From positions 1 through 5,007 of the forward strand of contig DAOUPY010000153.1 of NCBI GenBank assembly GCA_030625925.1: DNA of 5,007 bases. The letters run 5' to 3'. Below the pieces are notes generated by a model. The model had not been told where the DNA came from. It did not search any database and saw nothing but the letters and a program-made list of their open reading frames with translations. The stretch is from Fusobacteriaceae bacterium (GTDB lineage Bacteria; Fusobacteriota; Fusobacteriia; Fusobacteriales; Fusobacteriaceae). Made by a program: the position numbers and the translations under genes. Of the stretch, positions 4,965 to 5,007 are shown piece after piece; positions within the stretch are counted from its first letter, which is position 1, and each line of letters opens with the position of its first letter.

Positions 4965-5007
4965 TTTTTCATTCCTCCTAATTTTTAAAAAATATCAACA
5001 ATATCTT

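Noticed and set aside
4961..4972. Three-codon leader ORF (ATG AAA AAA TGA) overlapping the lipoprotein start
   Set aside because: Its ATG is one base from the AGGAGG, too close for initiation, and such words are expected by chance in A-rich leaders.

Overview
The window is an AT-rich, gene-dense piece of bacterial chromosome carrying a nucleoside-salvage neighbourhood. Five genes are visible. Four are on the minus strand: a purine-nucleoside-receptor-type lipoprotein, pyrimidine-nucleoside phosphorylase (pdp), deoxyribose-phosphate aldolase (deoC) and a YpgQ/YedJ-type HD phosphohydrolase. One is on the plus strand: a CRP/FNR-family regulator resembling E. coli YeiL. Low GC, strong AGGAGG-type ribosome binding sites, TGn-extended -10 promoters, a Bacillus-like Pdp and a lipoprotein nucleoside receptor suggest a fusobacterium of the Ilyobacter/Propionigenium/Psychrilyobacter kind. 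A low-GC firmicute cannot be excluded, and the taxon is inferred from general character only.

Layout from left to right. Positions 24-668 (minus) hold the HD hydrolase, which appears to have its own promoter inside a 16-bp inverted repeat. A bidirectional hairpin terminator at 748-779 separates it from deoC (834-1499, minus). A 246-bp gap between deoC and pdp is filled with degenerate CACAGA/TCTGTG hexamers and contains no gene. pdp (1746-3047, minus) is divergent from the regulator (3206-3862, plus) across a 158-bp AT-rich promoter region with a good extended -10 promoter and two inverted repeats. A strong bidirectional terminator at 3921-3958 closes both the regulator and the convergent lipoprotein gene (3957-4964, minus), whose upstream region runs off the right edge.

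How the parts fit together (inference). The lipoprotein captures nucleosides for an ABC importer not in this window. Pdp phosphorolyses uridine and thymidine or deoxyuridine to base plus (deoxy)ribose-1-phosphate. Phosphopentomutase, also not in the window, would convert this to the 5-phosphate, and DeoC splits deoxyribose-5-phosphate into glyceraldehyde-3-phosphate and acetaldehyde. The regulator is the natural candidate for local control. The HD protein may act on nucleotides.

I see no phage, transposon, CRISPR, tRNA or rRNA and no clearly new system. The most interesting items are the YeiL-like regulator with a CRP-geometry dyad over its own -35 box, its lack of both cAMP-binding and Fe-S residues, and the hexamer repeat cluster between pdp and deoC.
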